In this document: piece after piece, positions 28,643 through 37,862 of the stretch
Layout of the letters: the number at the start of each line of letters is the position of its first letter
Position numbering within the stretch: position 1 is the stretch's first letter
From: Pycnococcus provasolii
Lineage: Eukaryota; Chlorophyta; Pseudoscourfieldiophyceae; Pseudoscourfieldiales
NCBI GenBank assembly: GCA_049487715.1
Contig: CP150575.1
Coordinates: 62,001 to 126,000, forward strand
DNA: 64,000 bases
Reading direction: 5' to 3'
Notes under the pieces: model-generated
Told to the model about the DNA's origin: nothing
What the model saw: the letters and a program-made list of their open reading frames with translations, nothing else
Database searches by the model: none
Program-made: the position numbers and the translations under genes

Positions 28643-29133
28643 ACTGAGACTTCGTGGAGTCGACGCTCGGAGGTGGAAATGAGCGCGCGCAGAGCTTCCC
28701 CCCGGGGTCCCAGGAGGAACGCGGGAAATAACCTAAAAGCTCAAACCCCTAACCAGTTTCAGTTTGGAAAAACCTACCCTTAGGCCATTTCTTTAAAAAC
28801 TCGCGAAGTTCGGGGCGAAAACCGAAAATGGGGGAGGGTTTCGGATCCTTTTTTCGGGGGGTTGCAAATTGTGACGTCCTTAAACTCCTGAAAAGTTCTA
28901 GTTTCCCCGGGCGAGCTCGGGGAAACTTGTCCTTGGGGAGGACCGCACTCGACCCGACTCCTCCTCAGGACGCAGTCGAGAATGACCCGGCTCCACCGCG
29001 CGGGAAAGCGGCCAGCGCCCCGCAGGCCAGTCGGGGGCACCGGGAGACCAGGGCTCGCCCCTCCCCCCCCCTGGACAAGTCATTCTCGATCTCCAGCCTT
29101 AAGGGTGGCGACGCGCACACGAAGTGCACGCAT
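28643..29133. other. Divergent spacer between RPN7 and the next gene
   Basis: No gene recognised. A CCCCTAACC word lies at about 28745-28753. The plus frame is open from 28828, but the residues before the ATG at 29134 look like leader. The CCCCCCCCTGGAC stretch near 29065 is C-rich. Confidence 0.5.
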
Positions 29134-29790
29134 ATGACCACCACAGGCCAGCAAACTGCGGCGGCGGCTGACGCCACCGCCGCTACACCGACACTCGCAG
29201 ATGGGAACACGCCTGCCGCGGACAACACTGCCGCTCTCGCGGGTACAGCCGCGCCGTCCGAGGTTCCCGAGTCGCACCTCAACGATGGAGATGACAAGGA
29301 TACCGCAGAGATGGACACCGACGTCGTCGAGGAGACGCCGCCAGAGACAGCTACAGCCGCAACCGCGCGAGCGAAAGCCGCGATGACCGCGTTCCAGAAG
29401 GCCATGCGCGACTTCAGCGAGGGCACTGCGAAGTGCCAGTCACTCGTCACCTCGGCAGCCGCTCAGCTGGTGCTCGAGGACAACGTCCCGTCCGAGGGGC
29501 CACCCCCCGCAGCCGCTCTGTCCACCGTCATCAACGAGATGGTCGCACGCGACAACTTCTCCGCCGAGTGGCAGGACGCGCGGACGGCGCTGACGGCCGC
29601 CGCGGGGCGGGTACATACCGCCCAGGCCGAGATGGCGGCGCTCCTCCCGCGCCTCGCCGAGATTCAGAAACAGAAACACACCGTTCGGGTGTCCGCAGCG
29701 ATCACAGCCGCAGCCGACCGCGTGCGCGACATTGGCAACGACACGCCACGCAAGGTCGCAACCAGTGAGCGCCAGAAGAAATGGCCTTAA
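29134..29790 (+). CDS. Hypothetical 218-residue helical protein
   Basis: From the ATG at 29134 (MTTTGQQTAAAAD) the first ~85 residues are Ala/Thr/Asp/Glu-rich and probably disordered. Residues ~90-210 are helix-forming with heptad-like spacing (AFQKAMRDFSEGTAKCQSLV, RVHTAQAEMAALLPRLAEIQK, AAITAAADRVRDIGND) and a basic tail RQKKWP. The strong C/G bias at third codon positions is the same as in neighbouring true genes, which supports coding. I do not recognise the family; a small coiled-coil subunit of a larger complex is possible but unproven. Confidence 0.6.
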   Translation: MTTTGQQTAAAADATAATPTLADGNTPAADNTAALAGTAAPSEVPESHLNDGDDKDTAEMDTDVVEETPPETATAATARAKAAMTAFQKAMRDFSEGTAKCQSLVTSAAAQLVLEDNVPSEGPPPAAALSTVINEMVARDNFSAEWQDARTALTAAAGRVHTAQAEMAALLPRLAEIQKQKHTVRVSAAITAAADRVRDIGNDTPRKVATSERQKKWP

Positions 29791-30983
29791 CCTTACTTAT
29801 TTTTTTTAAAAAACCCCGAACCAGTTCCCCTTTCCCCTTTCCTCGGTCTTCCTTTTCTCTTTCTGGTTTTTTTTTCTTTCCTTTTCTGGTCTTGAGGAGA
29901 GATGAGATGGATTGAGGAAGACTAAAAAGCTTCTTCCTCTCCTAGTCATAGACGGGATTGTCTCGCGTACTTACTGTACCTGGCTCACGGGCTGCTGGTG
30001 AACCAGTGAGTGGGGAACGGTGAGAAAAGGGAAGTCTGGAAGAGAGCAGAGAGCAGAGAAGAGCAAAGAAGAGCAGAGGCCGAGAAGGCGAGAAAGACGC
30101 CAAAGAGAGGGAAGAACGACGAGGAAAAGAACGAGGAAAAGGTAACCGGTAAGTTAGACCAGCAACATGAGCAAGAGCAAGAGCACGAAGAACGAGCCTC
30201 TCGCCTACGATAATAAACTCTCGACTACCTTAGAATTATCGTAGAATTCCAAAGGAAAGGACAAGCGGAGAACAAAAAAGACAAGTCCGGCGACAAAATC
30301 CGGTAACAAAGGCGGCTTCCCTTACTGTACTTACAAGCGCTGCAAGTGCGCTGCACCAAACAGACCAGACCAGATGACCAGACCTGTGCAAGGGCCAACA
30401 AACACACCTGTGCTACTGTGCATACCGATACCGATTAGTGCCGAACGCTCGTTATTGGGTTGCTGCTGGAAGTCTGGAACCCACGGGCAACTGGTATAGA
30501 TAGGTATGGGAACCCAATGGTTTCCCCTAAACTGTCCTCGCCTTTCATAGCTCGCCTTGAACTCGCTCGCTCCACCCTCATCAGTCCCTCCTCTTCCCCC
30601 ACATACTGACATAGGTGCCACATGAGGGGGAGGTGCTCTTCCCATTTCACATTTCACAGGAGTTGCTTTGGTCGGGCGATTACGTCGGAGAAACCATTTC
30701 CCACTCCTCCAGGAACTGCTTTGCTTTGGCCTTTGGTCGGGCGATTACAGTACGTCCGGTCCCGAGGAGAAATACTGTAGTTTCCCACTCCTCCTCCGGG
30801 TCCCATCCTCCGGGGAACTGCATGCAGGTGGGAACTGGGGGGGAACTGCCTTTTTTTTTCCTTTTCCTTTTTGGTCGGGCGATTAGGTCGGGGAAATCGT
30901 TTCACATCGGAGGAGGGGCCGAACGCTTTGCCCCCCCTCCCCATCACCTCCCCATCCCTTCCCCTCCCTCGAACGAACGAACG
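29791..30983. other. Long spacer upstream of the dynein-arm docking gene
   Basis: About 1.2 kb without convincing coding sequence. 29800-30200 is C/T- then GA-rich. An inverted CTACGATAATAA / TTATCGTAG pair lies at about 30205-30245. Three direct copies of TTTGGTCGGGCGATTA lie at 30667, 30732 and 30870, and a GAACGAACGAACGA run ends just before the ATG at 30984. Confidence 0.6.
30667..30885 (+). promoter_or_regulatory. Three direct repeats of TTTGGTCGGGCGATTA upstream of the docking-complex gene
   Basis: Identical 16-mers start at 30667, 30732 and 30870, each followed after a short gap by a GGAGAAA/GGGGAAA and TTTC.CA-like stretch. They are 100-320 bp before the start codon, where promoter elements would be expected. 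Function is inferred only from position and repetition. Confidence 0.45.
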
Positions 30984-32714
30984 ATGGGCCTCCGCCGTGG
31001 CGTTCCTCTCGAGCCGCGCCTGCCCAAGTCTGGACGGCAACTGCTCGCGGACCAGGCGGCCTTACTGGGAAAACCCGTCTCCGCTCCGCCGCTGTCGAAC
31101 TTGCAGAAGAGGAGGAGAAAAAAAGCGGCGTCTTCTGCGGCGGCGGCGTCGGCGTCGGCGGCGCAGGCTCGTCTTGACGCGCAGAACAACCTGTCGAGCT
31201 TAAAGCAGCAGCAGCAACAGCAACAGCAGCAGTATAACAACAACAACAGCAAACTTGCAAAATTCAAAAAGAACCTTGCGCCACTTTCGGAAGTCTCCCC
31301 GGACGGAGGAGGAGATAACCCGCTGCAGTGGGCGGACCGTGCCGTCTCGTACGAACAGGCGCTCGAGCACCAGTGCGCGGTTCTCAAGGAACGACTTGAC
31401 GCAGAAAGAAAGAAACTTGCCGTGCTCGAAGTGCGAAACCGAGAAGCAGAGGCGGATGTCGAAGCGAGCCGACGCTCTATGCCCGTCGTATCCGCAATAC
31501 GGGAGAACGACAGGGCGGCGGACAGACACGTCACCAACCTCGAAAAACGCATCGAGCTCGCGTACGTCAGGTGGAGCAAGGCGTCGTCACACAACAAAAA
31601 ACTACGCGCAGCCATCAACGACCTTCGCGCACGACGCATCAAAACGCACGAGCAGAACGTTGCGCTAGAAAAGGACCTGTACAGCCAGAAGAGGCTTGTC
31701 GCGGAGATTTCAGGGCGGGCGCGACTAGCCTCCGAAGAGCGCTTCAACGCAGACTTGGCCATGCGAGAGCTCAGAGCGCAGGGCGAACGCGACCGTCTCG
31801 CGTTCGAGCGCGAGTGGCGCGACCTCGGAAAGCAAATCGAGGATGACCGCAGGAAGGCGGATGCCATCTCGCGTGAAACGCAGGCGCTCGAGCGCAAGGA
31901 TAAGGAAAAGAAGGTTGTCGTGGCACAGCCGAGGCGGAGGGGCGACAACTGGAAAACGGCAATGGACAAGGCGAACACGAGGGTAAGCAAGGAGCACATG
32001 CGCATCTACATGGAAGCTTTCGCCGAGCTCAGGGCGACCGCAGGCGTCGAGTCCACGTCGGAACTTGTCGACGCGTTTATTGAGACGGAGAGCGAGACGA
32101 TGCGCCTGATGCAGCACTCCACCGAGCTGTTCCGCGACGCGAACCGGATTGACAAGTCCATCGACGCGCTCAAGCAGAAGATGGCCAAGTACGAGAACGA
32201 TGCCAGCGACGCCGAGTCCACGCGGCAGCGCGCTTTGTACGAATTTGAGGACCGCCGCGCAAAGGCGGAAACTACCGTCGCCGCGCAGAAAACGAAGATG
32301 GCAGGCGTGGACGCGACGCTGAGCACGCTTCTGAATACCGTGCGCCCTCTGTCCGACAAGCTTAACTGCGCGGAGATCGTTGGCACGGATGAGGTGAAGG
32401 AGGACAGGATCCTTGCATTTTTAGGCGCAATCGAGCAGCGCACGTTTGAGATGCTGCAAGACGTGATGATGGACGAGAAGCTGCAGGTGGAGAGCACGAG
32501 CAAGACTGTGCAAGACGCCAAGTGGAGAAAAATCAAGCATGGGCGCAAACTCGGCATCGTTCCTCCGTCAACGAATGCGCGCACAGGAAACGTGGACATG
32601 GAGATCGAGGCGAACATTGACGGCGGCGGGGTATTGAAAACGGCGGACCTGCGCCACATCGCCAGGACGGAGTCCATGCGCCGAGATCATAACGCGCACG
32701 AAGAGGAACAATAA
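30984..32714 (+). CDS. Outer dynein arm docking complex coiled-coil protein (ODA1/DC2, CCDC114/CCDC63 family)
   Basis: The docking complex fixes outer dynein arms to axonemal doublet microtubules. The 576-residue product from ATG 30984 (MGLRRGVPLEPRLP) has a low-complexity front (Ala/Ser, then Q8-9 and N-rich), then continuous coiled coil. Family-like stretches are VTNLEKRIELAYVRWSKASS with NKKLRAAINDLRARRIKTHE, and the signature helix YMEAFAELRATAGVESTSEL followed by VDAFIETESE, which corresponds to the ATGI..ELV..FI..E pattern of ODA1/CCDC114. The last ~70 residues are charged and unstructured. Length is typical. A flagellar function implies a motile stage. Alternatives are other ODA-DC paralogues (CCDC151/ODA10). 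Confidence 0.78.
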   Translation: MGLRRGVPLEPRLPKSGRQLLADQAALLGKPVSAPPLSNLQKRRRKKAASSAAAASASAAQARLDAQNNLSSLKQQQQQQQQQYNNNNSKLAKFKKNLAPLSEVSPDGGGDNPLQWADRAVSYEQALEHQCAVLKERLDAERKKLAVLEVRNREAEADVEASRRSMPVVSAIRENDRAADRHVTNLEKRIELAYVRWSKASSHNKKLRAAINDLRARRIKTHEQNVALEKDLYSQKRLVAEISGRARLASEERFNADLAMRELRAQGERDRLAFEREWRDLGKQIEDDRRKADAISRETQALERKDKEKKVVVAQPRRRGDNWKTAMDKANTRVSKEHMRIYMEAFAELRATAGVESTSELVDAFIETESETMRLMQHSTELFRDANRIDKSIDALKQKMAKYENDASDAESTRQRALYEFEDRRAKAETTVAAQKTKMAGVDATLSTLLNTVRPLSDKLNCAEIVGTDEVKEDRILAFLGAIEQRTFEMLQDVMMDEKLQVESTSKTVQDAKWRKIKHGRKLGIVPPSTNARTGNVDMEIEANIDGGGVLKTADLRHIARTESMRRDHNAHEEEQ

Positions 32715-33229
32715 CGCAATAACCCTAATCAAAGAGATGGATGAGCGCACAAAAAGGAAAGATAAGCTGCACATCATATCACCCACTTGTACCAAGTACT
32801 TTCACTCACATGAAGAGAAGATGGAACAAAAACCGTTCTAACCCCTACTTCGACGATGACGACGATGACGACGACGACGACGACGACGACGACGATGCCG
32901 ATGCCGACGACGACGACGACGCTGACGACGACGACGTGCAAGCCAACAAAAACCACTTAGGGGTTGGTTTGTATTTTTGTCTCCGAGAATTTCGTTACAG
33001 TTCGTTCTTTCTTCCCTAAAATGTGTCGACCCTAAAGAACTCGTTGAATTCTTTCCCTTCGCTCTTTCTTCCCACCCTATTATGTATGGCGTGCCAGGTA
33101 CTACAACAGTGATAGTCGTCCGGGCTACAACAGCCAGCCAGCACATCCACATCCCCTCACTTGATGCCAACGCACGTGACATGCATGATGCCGGGAGAGC
33201 ACAACAAAGGCTCAGTGCTGCCCGTGCCT
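32715..33229. other. Convergent spacer between the docking-complex gene and PP2A B', with a GAC microsatellite
   Basis: It holds a (GAC/GAT)n tract (about 32849-32937), reading as polyaspartate on plus, and two CCCCTA/TTAGGGG words (about 32838 and 32945). A spurious ORF runs through the microsatellite on plus and an Arg-rich one on minus. I call neither. Confidence 0.6.
32849..32937. repeat. (GAC)n trinucleotide microsatellite
   Basis: About 30 near-perfect GAC/GAT/GCC triplets, in a 3' intergenic position between convergent genes. The repeat has no gene context that would make it a coding acidic tract. Confidence 0.8.
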
Positions 33230-34654
33230 TTATGAGGCGGATGCTTGGCTCGCTGATGCCATCTGCTCCACTCGCCGCCAGTTGTCCTCTCGCTGCCGCT
33301 TCACGGAGACGCTCTGCGCCTCCTCCTCCTCGAGAAGTCGAAGGCACTCGTCATGCAACGTGGCATCCATTTCAACGAACATCTTCTTCACGTTGCACGT
33401 CAGGCCGTGCACCGCGGCATTCCAGTGCGAGCGCACATTCCGCTCGAGTGCGCCAAATACGATTGGTAGCACCACCTTTCGGTTCTGCGCGACGAGGCTG
33501 ACGATGTAGTCGTTGTTCCACAGGAAGAGCGCCCTTTCCGCCACCTGGAAGTGGTTCGACTCGATGCACCGTCCAATGCGGTAGAACAGCGGCGCGATCG
33601 CCTTGTTGAACTCCGCAGCCTGCGTCAAGTCTAGCACCTCCTCGAGCTCGTTCAGAAACAGAACCTCCTTGGACGAATTTGTCACGGGCCAGAATTTGAG
33701 CAGCATACGCAACACCGGGTCCGCGAGCTTAGGATCCTTCTCTACAAACTGCGTGATGCAGTACGCGAGCTGCTGGTGGTACATCGCCAAGCCCCTTGGC
33801 TTGTGCAGCGGCATGAGAGCACGCATGAGGAACGTCTTGTGCTCGTCCTTGAGAGGTAGCGCGAAGCCGTTGATGATGCTGCCAAGGATCTCGAGCAGCT
33901 CGGCGATTCCGTTGTGCCGCTCCGTCTCGTAGATGAACGAGTAGAAGATGTTGTTGATAGCCTTTCGGATGAACGGCCGGTGTGCCATGAACTTTCCGTA
34001 TATTCGGTGCAGAATGGTCTTGAGGTAGTCTCGCTCGCGCGGGTCCTCGCTGTCGAAGAGGTCGAGCAGCTTGAGCACGAAAGCCTGGTCTATGTGTTTT
34101 TTGAGCACCTTGGCGTCCGTGTCGTTCGAGACGACGAAGCGCAGCAGGAACTCGTACACGATCTGCAGGTGAGGCCAACTCGGCTCGAGCGTGGGTTCCT
34201 CCTCGTCGCCTCCTCCTCCCGCGTTTGGGTCGTTTGAGTTTTCCGGGCTGCTTGGGCTTGGCGGCAGGCTTCGGAATAGGTTGCACGCCACCATGCGCGT
34301 CACCTCCGCGAACGTCGCGTCGCTGTTTCCAAACTTGTTCGGTCCTGTGTTTACGTAGTCGACGAGTTCAAGCAGCGTTTGCCTTTTGAGTTCTTTTTCT
34401 CGCACGTTAACCGTTGCGTCGGAGAAGTCGAACGTGACGCAGCACAGAGCGAGTTTTTTCAGAAAGAGGTGTTGTTTTTCCCCCAGAGGCACTTCCCTGA
34501 ATGTGGGTAAGACAGGGAGTACTAAGGGACTAGAAGAATCGCGCTCTGAGCCGGCTGATGCTGAGTCACCCATATTACCTGCTGACATGGAAGAAGACAA
34601 AGGAGGAGATGAAGCTGCTGCTGCTGCTGCTGCGGAATCATTAAAGTCCGGCAT
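33230..34654 (-). CDS. Protein phosphatase 2A B'/B56 regulatory subunit
   Basis: B56 subunits direct PP2A to substrates through HEAT-like repeats. The 474-residue product starts at [10 protein letters not shown] (ATG 34654) with an Ala/Ser-rich disordered front. The B56 core begins near residue 60 ([20 protein letters not shown]) with [90 protein letters not shown] and HYQQLAYC-like [18 protein letters not shown], all strongly conserved. A Gly/Asp/Glu-rich loop ([18 protein letters not shown]) is inserted before WPHLQ. The C-terminus is short. All core helices are present, so the subunit should be functional. Confidence 0.96.
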   Translation of the reverse strand: MPDFNDSAAAAAAASSPPLSSSMSAGNMGDSASAGSERDSSSPLVLPVLPTFREVPLGEKQHLFLKKLALCCVTFDFSDATVNVREKELKRQTLLELVDYVNTGPNKFGNSDATFAEVTRMVACNLFRSLPPSPSSPENSNDPNAGGGGDEEEPTLEPSWPHLQIVYEFLLRFVVSNDTDAKVLKKHIDQAFVLKLLDLFDSEDPRERDYLKTILHRIYGKFMAHRPFIRKAINNIFYSFIYETERHNGIAELLEILGSIINGFALPLKDEHKTFLMRALMPLHKPRGLAMYHQQLAYCITQFVEKDPKLADPVLRMLLKFWPVTNSSKEVLFLNELEEVLDLTQAAEFNKAIAPLFYRIGRCIESNHFQVAERALFLWNNDYIVSLVAQNRKVVLPIVFGALERNVRSHWNAAVHGLTCNVKKMFVEMDATLHDECLRLLEEEEAQSVSVKRQREDNWRRVEQMASASQASAS

Positions 34655-35202
34655 GACAGCAAGAGCTGTATTCTTTCCCTCAGGTGGGAGAGAGCCCTGA
34701 CAGAGGTGGTACCACCTCCAGGGGGCAGGTATGGCTGAGTGAGGTATGGCGTTGCCGGACAAGCCCCGGCCCCCGGGGGGCGCGTTCGAGGAAAACCAAA
34801 ACAGGACAGGGGCCCACCCACCTTCTTGGAATGGGACCCGGGTAACCCGAGCGCCAAGGGGGGAGCGGTAAGGTAAGGTAAGGTAGGGTTTCGACCACCC
34901 AGTACTGGTCAGTGGTCACCGCGCATTTAAAGGGGTGACAAAGCGTCAGAGCAAATAATGTCAGAGCCTCAGTCAGTCAGGAGTTGAGCTAACGGCTTCG
35001 AAGGGGGGGAACTGGGGGGGGGGGGGGGGGGTCTGCGCTGTTTCCTTCGGACGCCATGTTGTTTCATTCTTTTTTAAATAGGGTTTCCAGGAAATCATAC
35101 GGGTCCCTGGCTGCCTGGAGAAAACGAAATCCCCGTTTTCTCTGTCTCCCTACCCCCACTTTTTTCCCTTCTCAGGTCTCACAGTCCCGGCCGACCTCTG
35201 CG
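34655..35202. other. Divergent spacer between PP2A B' and the next gene, with a G18 run
   Basis: It contains a GGTAA pentamer array (34868-34885), a homopolymer of 18 G (35014-35031) preceded by another G7 run, and otherwise unremarkable sequence. The plus reading frame is open from 35056, but residues before the ATG at 35203 look like leader. Confidence 0.6.
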
Positions 35203-36525
35203 ATGGCTACCCCTTCCGCGCTCCCAAGGGCGTTGGCGGCGGCTTCCATGGCTCTAGGTTGGAAGCCCACGAAGAATCTTTCTTCTTTCAAGCATTTGTC
35301 ATCTGCACCGTCTTGGCTCTTCATGACTAGAAATTATTATTCTCCATATACATCATCCATGTTGACTCAGTCATGGTCTTCTTCCTCTGGCTCTTTGGCT
35401 CTTAACCAGCAGCAGCAGCTTTTGGGAAGTCGTCGTGGGGGTGGTGCCTTCTTTTCCAATAACGCAAACAAAATAACAACAACAACAACAACAACAGGCT
35501 TTCAAGAGAGAGCTTGGGGGGGAGACACTTCCATATCCATGATCAGCGTGCGCTCGCTCTTCACGTCCGCACCACCCTCTGAGGCAACCGAGGAAGAACC
35601 TCTGCCGGAAGTCGCGCGTTCCACCAAAGCCGCGCGAAACCCAAAGCCGCGCAACCTCTTCGAAGACAAGAAGAAACGCGAGTTCGACGACACGACGTGG
35701 GCCGTGCGAACGACGTTCGACTGGATCTGGGCAAGGCTAGACGCGCGCGTCCTACCGCCGCGTCGTGCTCTCGTCGTGCTCTTCGACAGGTGCGACGGCG
35801 TCGGAACAGTCTCAGCGTCGGGATCCGCCGCCTCACAGCCAACCGTCATTGGAGACCTAGACACGGATAACGCCGCCGCGAACAGCGAGAACAACGCAGC
35901 ACCCTCGTTCCTTCCGTTCGAAGACGAGCTGTACCGCGACGACAACTTCAACATCGACGAGGCGGACGGGGACGGAGACGCGAAGTTCATGCACGTGCCG
36001 ACCGACGCACCTGACGCGACGCTCGCGCGTCTCGCCCTGTCGCGGTATCGGCGCCACATGTGTGCGCGCGTGGAAATCGGGCACTTGCCCTACCAGACGG
36101 CGGTGGCAGAGTCGTACCTTCGAGCTCTGCTGAGGTGCGGCGCGGTGATGTCTGCGATGGAGTCCATCACGGTACACCACTTCGAGTACGGGCTCGAGCG
36201 AACGCCCCGCGACCTGTACGTGGAAATTCTTGGACAGGTTGCGGCGCTCGGCCCCGACGCGTCGCTTGAAGGGACGACGATCGGCGACGCGAAAGAACGC
36301 GTGCAGAAGAGCGTCGAGCAAGAAGGCGGCGCGAGCGTCGTGCTCGCTCTTCGATGGTGGCACACGTTCGTGATGCACCGCGGATTTATTCCCGACAGCG
36401 AGGCTGTTGAGCACCTGTCTACGATTTTCCGCGCGGGTAACCGCGACGACCTCGTGTCGATGCTGGAGGCGGAGGTGGCGAACAACAGCGACGGGCGCGC
36501 TGGCGCTGACATGTTTGACTTGTAG
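35203..36525 (+). CDS. Hypothetical organelle-targeted protein with PPR-like C-terminal helices
   Basis: From the ATG at 35203 (MATPSALPRALAAASMALGW) the product is 440 residues. The first ~120 residues are Ser/Ala/Arg/Gln-rich with few acidic residues, as in mitochondrial or plastid presequences, and include a (ACA)n-coded Thr run. Residues ~150-200 contain RNLFEDKKKREFDDTTWAVR and TFDWIWARLDARVLPPRRALVV. An acidic spacer follows (~250-290). The C-terminal ~150 residues are helical pairs (TAVAESYLRALLRCGAVMSAM, TFVMHRGFIPDSEAVEHLST, FRAGNRDDLVSMLEAEVA) reminiscent of pentatricopeptide or similar helical repeats. I do not recognise a named family. Confidence 0.6.
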   Translation: MATPSALPRALAAASMALGWKPTKNLSSFKHLSSAPSWLFMTRNYYSPYTSSMLTQSWSSSSGSLALNQQQQLLGSRRGGGAFFSNNANKITTTTTTTGFQERAWGGDTSISMISVRSLFTSAPPSEATEEEPLPEVARSTKAARNPKPRNLFEDKKKREFDDTTWAVRTTFDWIWARLDARVLPPRRALVVLFDRCDGVGTVSASGSAASQPTVIGDLDTDNAAANSENNAAPSFLPFEDELYRDDNFNIDEADGDGDAKFMHVPTDAPDATLARLALSRYRRHMCARVEIGHLPYQTAVAESYLRALLRCGAVMSAMESITVHHFEYGLERTPRDLYVEILGQVAALGPDASLEGTTIGDAKERVQKSVEQEGGASVVLALRWWHTFVMHRGFIPDSEAVEHLSTIFRAGNRDDLVSMLEAEVANNSDGRAGADMFDL

Positions 36526-36668
36526 AGACAACCTTCGTGTCTGATTCGGGTTTGGGAAAGTACCCTTAGGGAGTTAGGGGTTACAGAGAAGGGCGAACTG
36601 GGGACATGGTCAGGGGGGTGGACCGGCCGGCCTTGCACATTGCCACATTCCCCTGCACCGCCGCGGCC

Positions 36669-37667
36669 ATGGCAGCGCACTGCTCTGGCAGCTGCACTGG
36701 ACGCTTGCTGCGGCCGACGACGCCGACGCTGCTGCTGCTGCTGCTGGCCCTAGTCCTCAGCCTTTTGGTAACTTATGCCGTTGCCCAACGCAGAGTGCCG
36801 ACGGTCGGCGACGTCGACGACATCGAGGACGACGAGGAGGATGAGACGTTCCGCTCTTGGGGTGTGCACTCCGCCAACACGCCCGACCGGTCCGCGCGGC
36901 TGACGGAGAGCAAGCGTGGTCGCACGCACACGTTGCGTGAAGATCCTAACGGTAACGTGAACATGGCGGATCAGGCCTTTGCGCTCTTCCGTCAACTCGA
37001 GTACGCGAAGACAAAGGATATGGATCCCGAGTCGGAGGAGTTCCAGAAAGATACGCTCGGTGACGGCTCTGGCGGTAGTGCCTCACAGATCTGTGCCGTT
37101 AAGCTCAAGGATGACCCGAAGCGCACGACGAGGGAGGCGGCTTCCATCGCAGGTGTGCTCAAGACGCTGCTTGTCACGGCCGGCGCGGCGAAAGACTCGG
37201 TGATCGCGCAGGACAAAGACACCATACTGATCAACACGGTACATTCGCGTCTACGTGAAATTCGCAAGGTGGCGCTTACATACCCTGGTGTGAAGGAGTT
37301 TGAGCACATGGGAAAGGTGTGGGTGATTGATGGCGAAGACGACGACGGCGAGCCGGCATACAGGCGCTTGCCTCTCGAGCATCAGCCTGACATTCCACAC
37401 GGCGGAGACATCTACAATGATTTGGTGAAGGATCACGAGCGGGATAAGAAGCGGAGGAAGCGCGAGGCGAAGGCGGAGGCAAAGAGGCGGAGGAAGGAGG
37501 AGAAGAAGAGAAAGAGGATGGCGAAGAGTATCGAAGACGGCACGTTCCGCATGGACGACTACGAGTTCCCATCCATGGACATGGAGCAGATGATTGGAAC
37601 GGAACAAGGTGGGTTTCTTGAGGACGCCATGAGCAAGAAGGTAAGGAACCAGCGCGACGAACTGTAA
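36669..37667 (+). CDS. ER-lumenal protein with signal peptide and RDEL tail, MESD-like architecture
   Basis: The 332-residue product from ATG 36669 has a clear signal peptide (TPTLLLLLLALVLSLLVTYAVA). It ends KKVRNQRDEL, a KDEL-type ER retrieval signal. An acidic segment follows the signal. A globular part (about residues 120-240) shows CAVKLKDDPKRTTREAASIA, LKTLLVTAGAAKDSVIAQDK, DTILINTVHSRLREI and VWVIDGEDD. A highly basic Lys/Arg linker (KRRKREAKAEAKRRRKEEKK) precedes the tail. Signal, small alpha/beta domain, basic tail and RDEL is the layout of MESD chaperones, but sequence similarity is weak, so that name is a hypothesis. ER residence is the firm part. Two alternate in-frame upstream codons exist, but this ATG gives the best signal peptide. 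Confidence 0.7.
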   Translation: MAAHCSGSCTGRLLRPTTPTLLLLLLALVLSLLVTYAVAQRRVPTVGDVDDIEDDEEDETFRSWGVHSANTPDRSARLTESKRGRTHTLREDPNGNVNMADQAFALFRQLEYAKTKDMDPESEEFQKDTLGDGSGGSASQICAVKLKDDPKRTTREAASIAGVLKTLLVTAGAAKDSVIAQDKDTILINTVHSRLREIRKVALTYPGVKEFEHMGKVWVIDGEDDDGEPAYRRLPLEHQPDIPHGGDIYNDLVKDHERDKKRRKREAKAEAKRRRKEEKKRKRMAKSIEDGTFRMDDYEFPSMDMEQMIGTEQGGFLEDAMSKKVRNQRDEL

Positions 37668-37862
37668 CAACACACAACCTTTTACACACACACACGCTGG
37701 GCACACACCCCCATGATGACGCCATGAATTCGGGTTAGGGCATTCGGGCATGAGGACATTAGGGTTAGGGTTAGGGTTAGGGTTAGGGTTAGAGCATTCG
37801 GGTCCGCCTTGTTGTTGACTTCTTCATTTATTTTTCATCTTTTTCAAAGGCGTCTTCTGGAC
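37668..37862. other. Spacer with interstitial telomere-like array
   Basis: Between two same-strand genes; contains the TTAGGG array listed separately and no other recognisable element. It must serve as the promoter of the next gene. Confidence 0.6.
37769..37792 (+). repeat. Interstitial telomere-like TTAGGG repeats
   Basis: Four to five perfect tandem TTAGGG hexamers lie within 37768-37793, with further degenerate copies (GTTAGGGCATTCGGG) on both sides from 37733 to 37801. They lie about 70 bp upstream of the next start codon. Confidence 0.85.

Noticed and set aside
32741-33019. Polyaspartate protein
   Set aside because: It is the translation of an intergenic GAC microsatellite with no supporting sequence on either side.
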